DNA of 64,000 nucleotides. Origin: Anolis sagrei (lineage: Eukaryota; Chordata; Lepidosauria; Squamata; Anolidae). A model generated the notes under the pieces. That model did no database searches. It saw nothing but the letters and a program-made list of their open reading frames with translations, and was not told the DNA's origin. The stretch is taken from NCBI RefSeq assembly GCF_037176765.1, contig NC_090023.1, positions 141,623,366 through 141,687,365 on the forward strand. The letters run 5' to 3'. Positions 21,191 to 55,164 of this stretch are shown in pieces. Both the position numbers and the translations under genes were made by a program. Within the stretch, counting starts at the first letter, position 1, and the number at the start of each line of letters is the position of its first letter.

Positions 21191-21730
21191 GAGCCCTTCC
21201 ACACAGCCTTATATCCCAAAATATCAAGGCAGGAAATTCCACATTATTTGAGTGTGGATTCAAATAACCAAAGTTCAAAGCAAATATTGTGGGATTTTCT
21301 GCCTAGGATATAGAGCTGTGTGGAAGGGCCCAAAATAACACGATTTTTATTCCTGGATTATACATGTCATTTCCTAATTGGTTCTATCATAAAAACATGG
21401 GAAAAGTTTATCTTGCAACACATTTTGATATAGTTTTCCAATAAAAAGCCCAGGGCCCTTCCAGACAGGCCTCATATCCAAGGATCTTATTCCTGGTATT
21501 CTGCTTTAAACTGGATTATATGAATCTGCACTGCCAGATAATCTGGGATAAACAGAAAACCTGGGACTACATCCTGGTATATAGGGCCTGTCTGGAAGGG
21601 CCCTCATTGAGTCTCAGGCTTTGATCCAGGGCCCTTCCACACAGCCATATAACCCAGAACATCAATGCAGATAATCGCACAATATCTGCTTTGAATTCGG
21701 TTATCTGAGTCCACACTGCCATATATTCCA
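21191..21730. mobile_element. Cluster of three palindromic MITEs (P, Q, partial P)
   Basis: 21191-21331 is family P (GAGCCCTTCCACACAGCC to GCTGTGTGGAAGGGCCC). 21452-21602 is family Q (AGGGCCCTTCCAGACAGGCC to GGCCTGTCTGGAAGGGCCCT). 21629-21730 is the left half of another P copy (GGGCCCTTCCACACAGCC). They lie between MTG1 and PAOX. Confidence 0.75.
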
Positions 21731-22609
21731 GATTTTAAACTTTTTCCAGGTTTTTGTGATAGAACCAATCAGGAAATGTCATTTAAAACCAAGGAACAAA
21801 AAATCGAGTTACATAGTGTAATCTGCCAGCATTTGGAAGGCTCACTGAACAGATTGATTTCCCATTTTATGGAGTACAGATGAAGCATTTTCTGTCAACA
21901 ATGCACACTGTTGCTAACAGATTTGTGTAAATAGGTGCCATTCAGAAACCTTTTGTTGTTGCCAATTTTTTTTGTGATCCCAACATGGAATTAAGGGGAC
22001 CCACAATTTAAGAAATAGCTATCTTTTTTTATCTTAATGGCCGAGCAAGAATTAAAATCTGCCCTTTGGATTTGTGGTCTCATGCCCAAGCAACTATGTA
22101 TATCACACTTATAGCATGTGAAAAAGATCTTGAACAGCAAAGAAAAAGTGAACATGATAATAACAATTCCTTCATGGCAAGTAAGAGAACTGTAGCCAAG
22201 AATGATTTTACTTCACATTTAGAAATATGGCTGAATGCACAGGGGTTCAGTTGTTATTCCCAAATTATAACTTTTAAGGAGCAGCTTAGAAAAACATGAC
22301 AACGCTGGAGTGTATTTTAACTTTATTGTGTTTGCATACTGTAATACCAGAATACTGCTGCTGGGGGCAATGAAATTTTAAGATGAGATAGAGTGGCTTA
22401 TAAGAAACATAACTCTTGCTATTGCAGAGCAGAAAGGAGTTATTCTACGGAAGACCTCAAAAGACTTGTAGAGAAATCTCTTTATGACAAGCAAATTTTT
22501 GAAGACACAATTTGGATTATTTAACTGAGCATACATAAAATATTTAGAGATTTTAGAAGCAAAGGAAAAATAAAAATGTTTTCATATATCTTCATGACTT
22601 CATATATCT

Positions 22610-22990
22610 TCATTTATCTCCACTGGCTGCAAGTCTGCTACCGAGTGCAATTCAAAGTGCTGGCTTTAGCCTATACAGCTCTAAACAGTTCAGGCCCAGA
22701 TTACCTGTCTGAATGTATTTCCCTCTATGAACCATCTCAGAGGTTAAGATAGTCCAGGGAGGCCCTGCTCTCGGTCCTGCCTACTTCGCAGGCACAACTA
22801 GTGGGGATGAGAGACAGGGCCTTTTCAGTGGTGGCCCCTCTTCTGTGGAACTCCCTCCCCAACTAAATTAGATCAGCACCCTCTTTCTTGGCCTTCAGAA
22901 AAAAAGCAAACACATGCCTCGTCTGAAAGGCTTTTCTCTCCCTTTTTTCTGTGGAGAAGCCCAGAAATTGTCTGGGTTCCTTGGCCTGGC
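22610..22990 (+). mobile_element. L2 LINE fragment
   Basis: The sequence matches the C-terminal coding part and 3' region of L2: CTCCACTGGCTGCAAGTCTG (LHWLQV), then FKVLALAYTALNSSGPDYLS-like codons and the GGTGGCCCCTCTTCTGTGGA module. It parallels 38925-39668 and 30310-30780. Confidence 0.7.
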
Positions 22991-23009
22991 AATCTAAACA
23001 GGCGTTCTA

Positions 23010-23330
23010 TAGCACATATATACCATGTATTTACCAAAAGTATTTACCATATAGCCATCATTACAGTATATACCTCACAGTCACTATAGCGTGTACATAC
23101 CATCATCATAGCTTAGTACTTACCACTATAGCCCAGAATGCTTCACCATTATAGCTTGTACCTTTACCATTTAGTTATTATAGCTCTGTACTTTACCATT
23201 TTAGTCCTGTATTATATCAATAGCCAAGTACCTTACTGAAGACAATTATAGTCAAGCATTTTACCTCATATTGTACAAATATAGTCAAGTGTTTATTACC
23301 AATGTAACTAAATTCAATCAACAAGCTTTG
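23010..23330. repeat. Degenerate tandem array
   Basis: About ten imperfect repeats of a unit close to TATAGCyTGTACTTTACCAT recur every 25-40 bp, for example CATAGCTTAGTACTTACCAC and TATAGCTTGTACCTTTACCA. The array follows an L2 fragment. It is too diverged to set a clean period by eye. Confidence 0.5.
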
Positions 23331-24650
23331 TCTTTGTAATATTTTATTTTGATTCACCTTTCAAGAACTCTGACTGAAGTTATCTTTGCCTTTTGTTTCC
23401 AGTAAACTTATTTGGTTAACTTTAATCCTGTCTCAAGAGTCTTTATTTTTAAAGAACTGAAGTACATCAGAGGGTATACCAATAGCCACCGGGAATAGCC
23501 AGACATATAGTTTTCGTTTCACCCTGGCATGCCATCACAGTTTCATTGCCAAACTGGACTCACTGCCAAGAAACTCGTTCCGATGTTCAGGTGATATTTG
23601 CTCATGGATAGGACGATAAACTGGAGTGGCTTGTTGAACAAATGAGAGGCTGCATTGGCTTCCTGCAACCCCCCCCCCCCCCCATGGCTAATAATATCAC
23701 TCCCTAGCTCTGAGGTTGGCACTAGTTATTTCTTCTGTTTCAGGGCATTTTTCCATATCCCTTCATCTGTTCAATTTTCTAGACTCTAGTCTCAGAAGGG
23801 TTATTCTGTGAGTACTGATAGTTAGAATATTTCACAGGAGACAGTCTAGGATCTAGACTTCATGTGCGTTTATACTGTGGAATTAATGCCGTTTGACACC
23901 TCTTGGACTGCCATGGCTCAGTCCTATGGAATCATGGGAATCATAGTTTGGTGATGCACTAGCACTCTCTTGGCAGGGAAGACTAGATGATTTATAAAAC
24001 TACAACTCTCAGGATTCCATAGGACTGAGCCATGTTCTATCCAGGGCTCGAAAAGACACAGTGAAATGGCCAGCAGGATTCCACCAGAAGATGCATACCC
24101 TCTTTGTAATAAAAATTGGTTTCCTGCAAGGTCCTGGAACTTGATTTTTTAATAATCTAAGTAGGAAGCCTAAATCCAATTCCAACTACAGTAGGCCCTC
24201 AACATTTTCAGTGGGTTAACCTAAGTTCAGGCTAAGAACTGCTTGTTTAGTTGGCACAGGTATAGTAGCAACCAGGCAAATTTAGAGCCAACTTCTCTAT
24301 CTGCTGTGATTCGAATTTTCTCAGGGAATTATTCTGCAATGAGGCCAGTATGGCAAACTGAAAATTCATAGTGAAAAATCATTATTATTTTATAAGGATT
24401 AGCATTTTCAGAATCGATAACATTGAGAAGTAGGGGAAGAGTGTTACCTTATTCTAGAACTGCTTTTTCCTAAGTGAGGCAAAAATGGTAGACTCCTGGT
24501 AATGGAAACTCAATACTCTGATTAAGATAATTACTAGGAAGAGAAGACTTGGACTCTCAAACATTATGAGCAAGGTTTCTTTTGGAAAACCTAGCCCAAT
24601 GATACTATTAATTCAATTTATAAAATAAAAAGTCATAGTTTCTACTGTAA
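23331..24650. other. Intergenic DNA without a recognised gene
   Basis: It holds a short poly-C tract (about 23670-23684) and an inverted-repeat element at about 23930-24037 (CATGGCTCAGTCCTATGGAA and TTCCATAGGACTGAGCCATG). The rest is AT-rich and unassigned. No exon-like open frame with splice sites was seen. Confidence 0.5.
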
Positions 24651-25137
24651 AATACCACTAGTCCAATACCCCCTGAATTATAGCCATGCCTGTGTGTGTG
24701 TGCTTGCAAGTTGCCTGTTGACTATGGTGATCCAATGAATACCTTGCAGTATTTCCTATACACTGGCGTTCTCCCATCCAAGAGCTCACACTCTTCTTTG
24801 CTTCCAAGATCAGAAGGGACCCTGTATTGAAATCCCCAGCACTTTTGGGAATGTGGTAAGAACACAATAGATGCCTTATACAGTAGTTTTTGTTTTGGTA
24901 AAACACTGCAAAGATTACCAATAAAACGGATATTTCACTTACTTCAATACATTGTCTATATAGGGAAAAGTCCGTTTGAAAAGGTAATTTCAAATGCTGT
25001 TGAATTGTAATTCACATCAATTATAGCCAGCACAGTCAGTGCTGAAAAATGTTGGTATCTGCAATTTGGTAACAGCCTTAAGGGCCATCCTGTGCTGGTT
25101 AATTCTCTGTGCTGGATCATATGGGAAAACGTAGTTA

Positions 25138-25390
25138 CAGGCAGTCCCCAAGTTACGAACAAGATAGGTTCTGGAGATTTGTTTTTAAGATGAATTTATA
25201 TGTAAAACGGAACAGGTGCATTTTAAAGTGTAAGTCCAGCCATACATATACACACAGAGAGAGAGAGAACTTTGGATAGCATAGTGAGGGGCTAACACCC
25301 TTGCGGGGTTTGTTTTGCTGACTATGCCCCTGTTCAGAAGATTTCACCTCACTTTCTATCTCTGCAATCATTGGATTTTGGAAATATTGG
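25138..25390. mobile_element. Tigger-like MITE, second copy
   Basis: GTTACAGGCAGTCCCCAAGT is the same terminal repeat as at 3364 and 2962, preceded by TA. Internal CAGAAGATTTCACCTCA is the reverse of the family's TGAGGTGCAATCTTCTG. The far end is degraded. It lies downstream of PAOX. Confidence 0.65.
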
Positions 25391-25585
25391 CTTGTTGTAG
25401 AAATAAGGATTGGTGAAAAAGCTTCAGTTCAGACATCTTTTCCCCATGAGAACTCTTTCAGAAGTGGAATTCTCTTCATATGGGTACATTTCTCTAACTC
25501 TGAGTCATTTGTAAGTTGTAACTCAGGGACTGCCCATATATTCCATGGCCAGAAGTAGTGGAAATAAAAACAGCGGAAAGAGACA

Positions 25586-25591
25586 TTTATT
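25586..25591 (-). promoter_or_regulatory. Candidate PAOX polyadenylation signal
   Basis: Plus-strand TTTATT gives AATAAA on the minus strand about 190 bp downstream of the PAOX stop at 25782. It is the first canonical hexamer found after the last coding exon. Confidence 0.5.
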
Positions 25592-25781
25592 TTTAACTGA
25601 ATTATCTTTGTGGTATACAATGCTGAAAGATATGTTTTTTTATTCTGGTTCCCCAAATCACAAATGCAAGAAAGACCCAGCATGTTTATCAGGCAGATCA
25701 AAATGTGTTTTGGGAGGCTACAAGTTGTCTAATGATTACTGATGAGACAATCATCACCAAAAGAGAGTTGCTGTTAGCTGC

Positions 25782-37576
<11,795 letters not shown>

Positions 37577-37742
37577 GGCGTGTTCCTGGGCCTCGGGGGG
37601 CGGAAGCCTTTCCCTCTCAGTCGCCGCCCCTTCCCTTGCCTTTCCTTCCCTTGGGCGGCAGGCTCTGCTGGGAAGCAAGAGGGCAAATCCAGAGTGTATA
37701 CTACTCATGATGATCGGCCCCGCCTCCGACGCAGAAGGACAA

Positions 37743-38365
37743 AGGTTTTGTCGAAGGCTTTCATGGCCAGAATCACTGGGTTGTTGTAGGTTTTTTCGGG
37801 CTATATGACCATGTTCTAGAAGCATTCTCTCCTGACGTTTCGCCTGCATCTATGGCAAGCATCCTCAGAGGTTGTGAGGTCTGTTGGAACTAGGAAAATG
37901 GAGTTTGTATATCTGTGGAAGAAAGAACTCTTGCCTGTTTCAGGCAGGTGTGAATGTTCCAGTTGGCCACCTTGGTTAGCATTTGATGGCCTAAACTCTT
38001 AAAAAATCTCTAAAAGTATAACAGTAAAACAATACTCAAACACAGGGGAACTCCAGAGAGGAAACAATCAGGGACAGCCAATCACCTCTCAACAAAAGAT
38101 TCCCCCAGGCACTAACAAAAAACTGCCAGGTCATCAAATGCTAATCACGGTGGTCAATTGCAACATTTCCACCTAGCTCCAACAGACAAGAGTTCTTTCT
38201 CCCACCCTGGACTTTTCACAGATATATAAACCCAATTTTCCTAGCTTCCAACAGACCTCACAACCTCTGAGGGTGCCTGCCGCAGATGCAGGCGAAATGT
38301 CAGAAGAGAATGCTTCTAGAACAAGGCCATACAGCCCGAAAAACCTACAACAGCCCAAGACAAAG
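37743..38365. mobile_element. Inverted pair of Penelope-like 3' regions
   Basis: 37743-37990 reads TTTTGTCGAAGGCTTTCATG, GACGTTTCGCCTGCATCTAT, AGCATCCTCAGAGGTTGTGA. 38000-38365 is the same region reversed (CAACAGACAAGAGTTCTTTC, ACCTCACAACCTCTGAGG, AAAAACCTACAACAGCCC). Together they form a ~620-bp foldback. It begins 167 bp upstream of the PAOX start codon. Confidence 0.8.
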
Positions 38366-38622
38366 GTTGCTCCTGTGTGACCTTCTCTTGACCACCATAG
38401 GGGAACTTGGCTTTACACGTGTTGATTCAGGTTACTGCTGTGAATGCAATTCATCATGAAACCACATAATGAAAGCTCCCTGTGGCCCTGAAATCTCCCC
38501 TTGACTAAAAAGGCCTTTGGAGAGTGGGAAGGGGCCGACCCAGACTGGATCTCCCTTGCCAGGTTGTCTGCTTTGCACTGTTATTTATAGGAGTCTAGGC
38601 TGCCATATAAATGGCATATAAT

Positions 38623-38911
38623 GGGGAGCCCCCTGAGGTGCAGTGGGTTAAACTGCTGAGTTGCTGAACTAGCTGACTGAAAGGTTGGCAGTTCGAATCC
38701 AGGGAGCAGGGTGAGCTCCTGGTGTTAGGCCCAGTTTTTGCTAACCTGGCCATTTGAAAACATGCAAATGTGAGTAGATCAATAGGTACTGCTTCTGTGG
38801 GAAGGTAAGGGTGCTCCACACAGTCATGCTGGCCACATGACCTTGGAGGCGTCTACAGACAATGCCGGCTCTTTGGCTGAGAAATGAAAGTGAGCACCAC
38901 CCTCCAGAGTA
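38623..38911 (+). mobile_element. tRNA-derived lizard SINE (long 3' type)
   Basis: The head is GAGGTGCAGTGGGTTAAACT and the B box GGCAGTTCGAATCCAGGGAG. The body has CATGCAAATGTGAGTAGATC, GCCACATGACCTTGGAGGCG and GCCGGCTCTTTGGCTGAGAA. It lies between PAOX and TMEM72. Confidence 0.85.
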
Positions 38912-38924
38912 TTGATTCAAGTTA

Positions 38925-39668
38925 GTGCTGTGAATGCACAATTAAAACTTGTGCGCCAACTGCGTCCGTATCTTGGGAGGTCAGACTTGGCCACGGTAGT
39001 CCATGCTCTGGTTACATCCCGAATAGATTACTGCAATGTGCTCTACGGAGGGTTGCCTCTGAAGACTGTTCGGAAACTTCAGTTCAACTCTTGGCAGCCA
39101 GGTTGCTCATGGGAGTGGGGTACCGAAAGCGCACAACACCCTTGCTACGCCATCTCCACTGGATGCCTATCAGCTTCCAAGCACAATTCATAATGCTGGC
39201 TTTGGCTTATAAAGCCCTTAACCGTTCTGGGCCAGTTTACCTGTCCAAACGTATCACCCACTACAAGCCACCTAGGACCTTAAGATTGTTGGGGGGGGGG
39301 CTGCTCTCAGTCCCCCACGATCGCAATCATGCTTGGTGGGAACGAGAGACAGGTCCTTCTCCGTGGTGGCCACTCGGCAGTGGAATACTCTCCCAAACAA
39401 AATCAGATCTGCTCCATCTCTCCTGTCTTTCTGAAAAAAAGTAAAATCCTGGCTCTGGGATCAGGCCTTTGCAGACTAGACTGACTTGCTGACTTAATGG
39501 ACTGCTTTTAGGATGTTAACCGAATTTGGCGATGTGTTTTAATATTTTATATTGTTTTTATTTTATTATACTATGCTTTTCTTATTGTGGGCACTGTGCT
39601 GTAATGGTTGTTAGCCACCCTGAGTCCCTTTGTGGAGGTGAGATAGGACGGGATATAAATGCCATAAA
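38925..39668 (+). mobile_element. L2 LINE, 3' end of ORF2 and tail
   Basis: Codons read LVTSRIDYCNVLYGGLPLKT, then RKRTTPLLRHLHWMP, LALAYKALNRSGPVYLS and TLRLLGGGLLSVP, the C-terminal part of an L2 reverse transcriptase, with frame changes. The tail is CACCCTGAGTCCCTTTGTGG, GACGGGATATAAATGCC, (AAAT)n. It is a 5'-truncated copy. Confidence 0.85.
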
Positions 39669-39669
39669 T

Positions 39670-40022
39670 AAATAGATCGATCGATGACTGATTCCATTGC
39701 ACTTTCAGACTAGACAGAGACTCTATTAGACTCTCAGACTGGAAAGATGCTTTAGACTTTGGATGGTTAAGATTCTAAGAAAGATGCCCTATGTTATCTG
39801 CACAGATAAACTATTTGAAATCCTATCTGTAACTGGATTGATATACAATGTACCTGTATGCTCAGTGCATGAAGTTTGTAAATAAACTAACTATGTTATT
39901 TTAAAGAAGTCTACTTGTTTTTCTCTCTTGAGAGCATGATTTAAACAAAGATATTTTAAGGAAGAGTAGAATTTTTGGGGGGGGGGGGGGAGGCGCAACT
40001 GAAGGAACACTTCTGAAACTCT

Positions 40023-40069
<47 letters not shown>

Positions 40070-40780
40070 TTCTTGTCTAGCATTGAATTTTTGCTGTTAG
40101 CTGTTCTGAGTCCCTCCACAGAGGTAGAGAAGAATGAGATATAAAAGTTCTAAATAATAAATATATATGTTTTTGTGCACTGCCATATCATTTGTCCCTA
40201 ACAGTTCAAAGAGATATCTAGGTACATCAGTTTAACAGCCAAGAAACCTAATTGCCTTGCTTGAATATTAGTGGATATTATTTACCACTAAGGAGAAGGT
40301 TAACTCAAGTGGGTTTTTAACTCTTCTTGGGGAGATTCCTGATTTTCCCAAAATGGTGGTGAATGCCATTTTCAAAAATGTTATGGAGATTTCTATTTCC
40401 AAAAAGATTATGGCATCATTTTCCAAAAGGTTGTGATTGCTAACAAGGTCATGCCCTTCTAGAGATCATAATTTTTCCAAAACACCAAACTCTATAACAG
40501 ACATCAGAACTGGGGGATACCGTTTTTGGCATGACATAGCGCAATTTGCACAATTTTGCAACATTCCAGAAGGAATCTACATGTGCATAAGATGCCAATT
40601 GTATGAGGGCATACATGACCACCCAACAAACTACAGTTATAGGTGAATAAATTGCCCTTTCAGAACCTGTGGAGTCTTTTGCAGTAGGGGTGAATGAGAG
40701 GATGAGGGACCCACAGCAAGGGTTTCCCAGTAAAGGTTGTTACAAGAACCTTGAGTGGTCTATTCTGTTGGGAAGCATAT
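39670..40780. other. Intergenic DNA with CT microsatellite
   Basis: A (CT)n run at 40022-40058 is followed by (TA)n to 40069, with a short poly-G tract at about 39977-39990. A LINE-tail-like GAGTCCCTCCACAGAGGTAG is at about 40109. No gene is seen. Confidence 0.5.
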
Positions 40781-40782
40781 AT

Positions 40783-41098
40783 AGAAGAGTCTTGCTTATC
40801 CAACATAAATGGGCCGGCAGAATGTTGGATAAGCGAAAATGTTGGATAATAAGGAGGGATTAAGGAAAAACTATTCAATGTCAAATTACATTATTATTTT
40901 ACAAATTATGCACCAAAACATCTTGTTTTACAACAAATCGACCGAAAAAGGTAACGTTATGTAGTAATTACTGTATTTACAAATTTAACACCAAACATCA
41001 CAATGAATTGAAACAGCTGTGGATCCGCCGGGAGGCAGATTGCGTTGGATAAAACAACGTTGGATGAGCAAAGATTGGATAAGCGAGACTCTACTGCA
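40783..41098. mobile_element. Tigger (pogo-like) MITE
   Basis: The ends are AGAGTCTTGCTTATCCAACA and, inverted, TTGGATAAGCGAGACTCTAC, the classic Tigger terminal repeat. GAATGTTGGATAAGCGAAAA is a subterminal copy. The interior is AT-rich and noncoding. Confidence 0.8.
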
Positions 41099-42374
41099 CA
41101 TTATTATGAGCAAAGGACTGAGGAGGCTTGCACATTTTCAACATATTTTATTATGCTATAAACACAAATCAACAAGCCATATTCCAAGTGTTATAAGCAT
41201 AAATCCTGAGTGATTTAACAAATATTAATATTAATGGCATTATGCTAATTTACACTGGTGTAGATTATATTTTTCCCACCCTCCTTCCCTCCTCAACCAC
41301 AGTATATTTCTACTAATCTTGTAGATTCAGCCACTCGTAAAGTCTTTGTAGGAGGCTTGCACATGTTCTTGTCTTTCACTCCACTGTTCAGACTTGTGTC
41401 ACTTTGATGGGGGAAACTTTACCTGGAGCATTCAAATGTAATACTATGAAATATAGATCTGGCCCTCTCAATGCAAAAAAGCAAGAGTTTGCACATGCAA
41501 AGAGGCAATTTGGGTAACTAATGGGTGAGAGAAGCACAATTATTTTTGAGTGTTTGCTTTATTTGGAAATGAAATAAGAAAGAGGTATGATGGGGTGTCT
41601 CTCCCTACGAGGAAAGTGTCCACAATCTGATTTTTTTTTTTGAGAACATGCCTGAGGAACTGAAGGAACCTCTTCCCAGTTTGTGTGACCCTTCATTGGT
41701 GCTTCTAGATGAGGCTTTTCATCCTGGTATTGCCTTACCTAAAACAAAATTCTAGAAAGGGGGATCTAAGGCGCAGTTTTCTGGACATGACTGTCAAACA
41801 TAACTCTCCCATGTATTCCTATGATTTCGTCTCCATTTTTAAAAATCCTTATCAGAGGATGTCACTTCATGCTGTGTTCTGACACCTATGGGGAGAGAGT
41901 CCTTGAACACCTTGTAAATTCCCAGAATGATTAGTAACTACAGCAACCTACATTCTTTTAAAAAGTAGCAAAGCCATAAGCCTCTAATGCTAACCCATGG
42001 CAATTAATCTGTACCAGTGTGGAGTGTGCATTCGCAAGAACTTTCCAAACTGTAGATATAATTGTCCCATACTGAAATGCACCAAGGACGGAGAAGCCCT
42101 TAGGCTGAGTCCATTCCACTTGGTAATTATTAATTGTTCCACTGTGTGATGAATGGCAACACAAAAAGGGTGGTCAGAGCCATTCAGGAGGATTGCTAAC
42201 TGATTCAGAATGGAAAGAAGATGGTTTCTTTGGAATTGGTGATTTTTCATAACATTGGAATGGTGGGTCTTTGGAAAGGGTATGATACTCATCTCCAATG
42301 CAGGGAAAACATAGCCCGAGTGCTGGTCTAATTCAAGAATTCCTAAAGACCGAAGGCTTTCTTATCTTGCCAGA
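41099..42374. other. Upstream region of TMEM72, nothing recognised
   Basis: About 1.3 kb of AT-rich sequence with no repeat family I recognise and no CpG island. The TMEM72 promoter should lie here, but I see no decisive core element. The absence of CpG enrichment suits a tissue-restricted gene. Confidence 0.4.
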
Positions 42375-52530
<10,156 letters not shown>

Positions 52531-53365
52531 AATAATTTATTTTTGCTACGTGCAGCTTTTTTGGCAATGATGTTTGCCTATGATTCCAGTGTTTTCTTTA
52601 CAGTTACAGCTACTTCACTCACAGAATAGACCTAATTGCTTTGAACTAGTGACAAGGGACACATATTCCCATTAATGCTGATTAACAGGGATACATATTC
52701 AAGAGAACTCTCTCCTATTTCCTGAAGTCTACTTTACTTTTCTCACTGATGAAGCAATTTGTCTGCTTTGTCTCATTTTAGTTATTCAATCACTACTATA
52801 GCAATTGAAAGTGCTGGTAACGATTGAGGAAGCTATCTGATGTTGCTTAGCAAGTAAAGACAGTATGCAGAATCTCATGAAAAAAACTGCATTTTTCCCC
52901 AGGTCATTCTGCTTCTGGATTTAATATCTTGCACTTTGGCTATGAAATGCAATTTTTCAAACCCGATTCCAACGGGACTTGATACAGTTTGATTGTTTTG
53001 ATCTGTACATAATATCTGACTCCTAGCCAATAGTCTGCTGCCACCTATAACACATATTTTTGTTATCTTTTGGAAACAAATTTCATAAACATACTAGAGT
53101 TTAATCGACACTTTTTTCTGACTGGGGTGTGGTTAACTGTGGTACAACTATCAAAACCTAAGGCTTGGCTATTCCCAAGTGCCTATTTCAAACTTGCTTT
53201 TGAATTGATTTTTCAGTTTTTAAGAAGCAAAACTTATTTTAAAAGATGCTTAAAATAGATATAGTTAAGTTCACATATCTTTACAAACTATTAACAAATT
53301 TAATGACCCGCCCCGCCCCAACACCCCAACAACAGTTTGTTTTTTTCCACATATTTTATAATTAC
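52531..53365 (+). other. Probable TMEM72 3' UTR and downstream sequence
   Basis: About 830 bp of AT-rich, repeat-poor sequence follows the stop. I find no strong AATAAA with a clear context before the mariner at 53368, so the transcript end is not placed. Confidence 0.4.
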
Positions 53366-53367
53366 TA

Positions 53368-54172
53368 TGAGGGTTATTTGGAAAGTAAGATTACAAGGCA
53401 CGTAGCTCTCATGGGGCATTTTCTCGGGGTAAGTTGATATCACTGCCATGTAGCGGGAAGCCAGCGGGAGCGGACAAGCAGTGCCAGTCATCAGTAGCTC
53501 ATCAACTGGCGTTGTGGTGAAGCTTAGAGATGAGTGTTCTCGTTCTGTTTCCTCCCAAGTGTGAAGTTTGCACTGTAATACGCTACCTAAATGCTAACGG
53601 CATGAACACCACTGTGATTAATTGTGAAATTGTTTCAGTTTATTGAGAGGACATAATGTCAAGATAATATGTGACAAAATGGGTATGGAATATATTGTGA
53701 GACCATGAAGAAACTTTGCAGAGCCATCCAAAGCAAACGTTGTGGGATGCTGATGGTGGGAGTCTGTCTCCTTCATGATATTGCACATCCACATATTGCT
53801 TATGCAACACAAGAGTTGTTGGCTTCATTTGGTTGAGATGTTTTAAGCCACCCCTCCCACAGACCTGATCTCGCACCCAGTGACTATCATCTGTTCACTA
53901 AATTGAAGGAACATCTGGGTGGAAAACACTTTTCCGACAATGACGAGGTGAAAATCGAAGTGATGAACTGGTTGAAAAAGGTGGAGGGAAACTTCTATGA
54001 CACAGGCATCAAAAACTCATCCTACGGATGACAAAATGAATTGAACTGAATGGTGATTATGTGGAAAAATAATACGACACCTATGCTACAATCCATGTAA
54101 GTTTTATTAAAATATATTCATTCTTTGTATTTTTTAAAAAATCTTGTAACCTTACTTTCTGGATAACCCTGG
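53368..54172 (+). mobile_element. Mariner transposon, internally shortened
   Basis: Terminal repeats AGGGTTATTTGGAAAGTAAG and, inverted, CTTACTTTCTGGATAACCCT lie between TA dinucleotides (53366-53367, 54173-54174). Mariner transposase pieces are readable: RPDLAPSDYHLFTKLKEHLG (with the last catalytic D), then FSDNDEV and NFYDTGIKN. At 805 bp it is well under the ~1.3-kb full length, and the reading is broken, so it is inactive. Confidence 0.88.
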
Positions 54173-54174
54173 TA

Positions 54175-55160
54175 TTAGTACTTCCTCCTCCTCCTTGTTG
54201 TCTTCTTCTGTTTATTTATACCTCCACTTTTTCTCTCCACAAAGTACTTTAATGCATTTTGCCTCACTTTGTTATTAAACAAATTGCTTCCACTGTCTAC
54301 ATTTATCCCTTAATCCACAGAATTCCAAAAATAGCAGGTTGTAACAAACTTAAAAAATATTTTTTAAGTTGCCCTACAACTGGGGCTCATGGAGAATTAG
54401 GGGCTGCATTGGACCCTGCTGGGGCTTGCATGCCATATACAGGCTGCACCTTCCTCACCCCCTCTTCAGCATGTCATAACCTTAGGATCAGGGCCATTTA
54501 CCATGAGGTTGGTAGGGATGGTAATAAAGCACTCAACCTTATTTAACTTTGTTACATTGAATGATCTTATGCTCTTTCAAGAGCCCAAGTAGCAATTTAC
54601 TTCTGTCTGACAAACCCAACTATAGTGGACAGAATGAAATGAACATGATCATGCAAAACAATATGAACAGAGGAAGCCCAGAATGTCTCTGCCATGATCC
54701 TGCTTAGGAAGTGCATGTGGGTAGACATTTTCTAGAATGACAGGGCTGCCCTATATAAACAAGTCACCCTATAGCACTAGCTGCTATCATTCTTCTCAAA
54801 GTGAAGCCATTGTTGGTGCTGTTGAAAGACAGATAAGAAAGTTTGGATAAAATTCTCTGCTGTGCCTTTGATAAAGATTGATTTACGTTTTAAGTATTTT
54901 TTTCTGTTTCTCTGCACTCCACAATTTCCCCTTTTTATTTATTTTTTAAACATTGTAAATAGAGGGTAAGGAAATATACATACACTTATCAGTATATTGC
55001 TGACAAAGTCTACATGATTCCATGATTGTAAACATGTTGCTTTTCAATATAGATTTTCATCTTATTATCAAGGCCAGCTAAACATTCTGCAGAATTTTAG
55101 ACATAGGTGGTTTTTATGGTGTGGGATCTTAATTTGTATACATTAAAGCCATGAATAGTA
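54175..55160. other. Intergenic DNA, nothing recognised
   Basis: No gene or clear repeat. A 22-bp palindrome (ACTTAAAAAATATTTTTTAAGT in two halves) is at about 54348-54369. Confidence 0.45.
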
Positions 55161-55164
55161 AAGA

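Noticed and set aside
22960-23450. A possible LTR-like end, with AATCCTGTCTCAAGAGTCTT near 23425.
   Set aside because: I found no matching second repeat, target duplication or coding part, so no such element is called.
37577-37849. The N-terminal extension of PAOX, 91 codons, as part of the annotated protein.
   Set aside because: The first part is Penelope-derived, the rest has 5' UTR-like composition, and known PAOX proteins start close to the dinucleotide-binding motif. It is kept only as a finding.
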